Source: Membranipora membranacea (Eukaryota; Bryozoa; Gymnolaemata; Cheilostomatida; Membraniporidae). From it: a DNA stretch of 64,000 nt. The notes beneath the pieces were generated by a model. It was not told the DNA's origin. It saw nothing but the letters and a program-made list of their open reading frames with translations, and ran no database searches. Positions 61,093 to 64,000 of this stretch are shown piece after piece. Location: the NCBI GenBank assembly GCA_914767715.1, contig OU612069.1:13453387-13517386 (forward strand), read 5' to 3'. The position numbers were made by a program, and so were the translations under genes. The first letter of the stretch is position 1. Each line of letters opens with the position of its first letter.

Positions 61093-61810
61093 TCAGATTG
61101 TGGACAGGGCGCTGGTACACCTGCCCGATGAAGTCTTCAGCTCCACCTTCCTGACCAGGCCGACCCAGCTCTCTATACCCTTGAGGATTCTGGCAAGTCT
61201 CCATTCATATCTTGGCGTCTCATTCCACTTGGATCTGGTTTGAAGTGTTTGTAAATACTCCAGCTTCCATCTACTCCAGAACTGCTCCGCCAAATACTGT
61301 ATTCATCTCCATCGCTTTCTGCTGTAGATGTCTGGTTCCTCAAACTTTCCTGGTGATGGATGTAGACCTTGGCATTTCATTGTCAGTAGATTATTTGGTC
61401 TCAGAGGGAGAGGATCACTGGATGAGTTTTTGCTGAGTTGTTGAGTAGTAAGAGGCCTCGAGTTGATTATGTACATGCATTCATACATTAATGTACGTAA
61501 GCTTGATGAATCCATGCAGAGGAGTAGACTTCCTCTCGCAAAGAATACCATGCCTCACATTTCTAACTGTACGTATAAGGCGTTCCCATGTGCCTCCCAT
61601 GTGACTGGCATACGGAACGTTGAAGCTGAAGGTGCTTTGACGAGATTCCAGAAATTTCTTCAGCTCTTGTGTAGAGGGTAAATCTAATCCTTTCTGGAGC
61701 TCTGTATCGGCACCGAATAGTACACTTGTACTTGTCCCCGGATAGCCAGGAAGTTACTCATTTCATTGATGAAGCAGTCAGTGGTCATCAAATAAAAGAA
61801 AGGGTCATCA
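61093..61810 (-). pseudogene. BEL/Pao retrotransposon integrase remnant
   Basis: Minus strand: MTTDCFINEMSNFLAIRG, then FNVPYASHMGGTWERLIRTV (the conserved integrase segment), LRTLMYECMYIINSRPLT, NNLLTMK, DIYSRKRWR, then FWSRWKLEYLQTLQ.R.KW and LVRKVELKT. This is the order of the BEL/Pao integrase C-terminal half. Several frameshifts, and a segment between FLAIRG and FNVPYA is missing. No LTR seen. Confidence 0.85.
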
Positions 61811-62079
61811 AAGAGAGGTGAGGATCGATGATTGAACATGCCATTTCCCAAAATCATTTGCCATCGCATAACTTTCAATGTTTGCATTGCAGTCTCCCTC
61901 AAGGCTTGGTCTGCCTGTTTATCTGCAGCTCGCTTCTGTGCCAAGGTTATTACAGTAGCAGCACTGACAGCTGCCTCCTCCCGCCACCACTCATTGAGCT
62001 CTTGAAGAAGCACAAGCACCTCATCCACTTCTTTTTCTGTTACATATTTAATCAGAGCATTGTATAATGATATAAGCAA
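61811..62079 (-). other. Unrecognised open segment fused upstream of the BEL remnant
   Basis: In frame with the BEL piece but unlike it: EVDEVLVLLQELNEWWREEAA, TLAQKRAADKQADQALRETA. Charged, predicted helical. No family recognised. It may be another inserted gene fragment or chance. Confidence 0.3.
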
Positions 62080-63589
62080 GACACCTTAAGAAATGGCAAA
62101 CATGTACCAATGGGAATCTTAAGCGGATATTCCCGGTCACAAAATATATTAATCTAAAGAGCAACTTCAGTCTGTATTATACATATCCTTCTATTAGGCA
62201 TACACTAAGGCCTACGCTTTGCACACGTCTTACTTTGCTATATGCCGGCTGTTACCGCCTCAAACTGTTCCCGGCAGTTCCCTCTTGTTATAAGAACTCT
62301 CGGTGATAGCTCCTGATTTAACTGGCTACTAACAGCCTCCCACTCCTCTTAAGACTTGGGTTTCAAGGCATTTACAGCCTTATGCAATAAGATATCTGAC
62401 TTCACATTCCACCGGAAACATTGTTTTATTGTAGCTATCTACAAACAAATAACTAATGCTCAGAAAGTGATAGTATACGAAAATATTTCACCTTGTTTGT
62501 ATGAGGTAATAGCCAACTGAGCTGAAATATTGTGTAAGGTTTGCCCATAGAAGTACCTTTGTATCCTGTTATGTGTTTCCTAAGTTCAGTTTCTATTACC
62601 ACCTCTCTAGCCGATCTATCAAGGCCATCTCCGAATCTTAGCCAATCGCATTGTTCGATTCTCTACTATACACAATTGCTTATTTAAATGGGATATACGA
62701 GGGTCCCACAACCTGTTCTGATAATTTGGCATCAACTTTTTTGTGAGTGACAAATGGAATTAAATTTAAAAGCTGACTATTAATGATTTCAGATTTGTGT
62801 GGCGAAAACCCATTTTAGTGACACAACCCTCATGATAGTATGAAATTATATGTGTAATATAATCAGTATCATAAGTTGATTCAAAAGCAATTAATATATA
62901 AAAAGGTTAAGTAAAGGAATATGAAAAAAAGATAGAAGTTGACTATAGCAGAAACTAACCTTCTCTTGAATGGGTTTTGTGCTCCAATGTGATTACTCTT
63001 TGTGGAAATGAGATAGGGAAATTATGTTGAAAGCCCTAGAAAAAAATTCCATGTGGTGCTATTTTACACGAGATCTGTGATGTTTTCCCGGACCCGAGAA
63101 TTTGTCGTATCTCGTCTCGATTCACGTTCCCGGACAGATTGTGCAACCTCTCTATTGTGCATTGTCTGGCTAGGAATGCTTTGTATGTCATCGTAATGAA
63201 GGTAGTCATCTACGAACCATATATAATAATGGATATTGTTTCCCTATCAGAGGTCAATATGAGAATCAGAGGTGTCAGATATTTAACATCAAAATTGACA
63301 TATTCTGAAGTTTCCTCCCTGTGATGGTATATATAAGAGTGTCACTGTTTTAATTTACTAGGAAGTCTCCAAAAGTGCTGAAATCCTAGTGCTCTCAGCA
63401 AATCAGCCACCTCGCTCACTTTGATATGAGATGTCAGGGTGAAAATGTCATTCCATCCGAATTAAACAACAAACAGTCACCAAATTCAGCTTTGTTTGAA
63501 AGAAGAAGCTCCATCCCCTGTGAAAAAATTGCTGTCTAGAAATACTACGGTATGACGCTGACCAAAGTTGTTTCTAATTTTACTCACTG
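62080..63589. other. Noncoding stretch
   Basis: No gene or element that I can support. Confidence 0.4.
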
Positions 63590-63765
63590 CCAAATTGCAT
63601 TATTATTTTATCTTTGGGTTAAGTTTTGCTAAAGAGTACACTGTTTTAGCCAATTTTCATTGGTTTCAAGAATCCAGAATAGTTTGTAAAAAAGGCTCTG
63701 TTGTAATATTGTATATTATTTTATACTTTCATTTACAAACCCTCTTGATATTTCAATACATTTTT
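63590..63765. repeat. Dispersed repeat, copy 2 of 57995-58205
   Basis: Direct, diverged copy with shared ATTTTATCTTTGGGTTAAGTTTTGCTAAAG-like and TTGGTTTCAAGAATCCA segments. It shows the block is a repeat family rather than a single tandem duplication. Confidence 0.6.
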
Positions 63766-64000
63766 GGTTAAGAGGCAATTCGGTTAATGTCCATAATTGT
63801 TTCAAAAAATACCAATGAAACCAATTAAAATTTTAATCATAACTGTTGATTCGTTTTTTGCTGCAACATGATGACACCTGGCGAGTAGAGAGTTTGGATG
63901 CTCAGGTATTCAATGTGGATCACGGTATGCCAAAGTAAGCACGGACTTAAACCGAAAGTCTGTGATAGTCAGTAATTCAAACTCACTGTTGTGCTGTCAT

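Overview
The window is animal nuclear DNA, AT-rich, with intron-split genes (GT..AG introns of about 0.3-1.7 kb), many decayed transposons and long C or G homopolymers. An early-branching marine invertebrate fits best, possibly a sponge: there are kinesin-light-chain-like TPR proteins, short-chain collagen C4-like fragments, an actinoporin-like protein, and Harbinger, pogo, hAT and BEL/Pao remnants. The species assignment is inference only.

Layout. (1) 527-7562, plus strand: eight 3' exons of METTL13 (eEF1A lysine and N-terminal methyltransferase); the 5' part lies outside the window. Its introns hold a tRNA-derived SINE, a foldback element and a near-perfect 143-bp palindrome. (2) 9862-13666, plus: a complete three-exon gene for a 616-residue protein with a TIR-like domain and kinesin-light-chain-type TPRs. 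(3) 16750-17293: a GAGTACGACGACTC minisatellite. (4) 19844-22012, minus: a complete three-exon C-type lectin with a signal peptide and a probable GPI-anchor tail. (5) 24019-25250: two hAT-like elements head to tail, separated and flanked by the same 8-bp target site. (6) 26881-29725, plus: a broken paralogue of the TIR-TPR gene, cut by the 3' end of a non-LTR retrotransposon. (7) 29.7-37.4 kb: mostly noncoding. (8) 37.4-51 kb, almost all minus strand: a transposon graveyard (PIF/Harbinger, pogo/Tigger, PIF1-type helicase, SGNH-domain ORF) with one apparently open zinc-finger gene (43671-45155) and scattered collagen C4-like exon copies. (9) 53828-54418, plus: an intact single-exon actinoporin-like gene. 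(10) 56.5-64 kb: a decayed, partly duplicated DUF6589-like gene, a hAT-like element with target-site repeats, and a BEL/Pao integrase remnant.

How the genes may relate. METTL13 is housekeeping. The most striking pattern is that the two intact accessory proteins, TIR-TPR and actinoporin-like, both carry an N-terminal MGxxxS/T myristoylation signal and a C-terminal CaaX box ending in Leu (CCIL and CKLL). Both are therefore predicted to be membrane-tethered cytosolic proteins with a lipid at each end. Together with a secreted or GPI-linked lectin this looks like innate-immune-type content, but a shared pathway is a hypothesis, not something the sequence shows.
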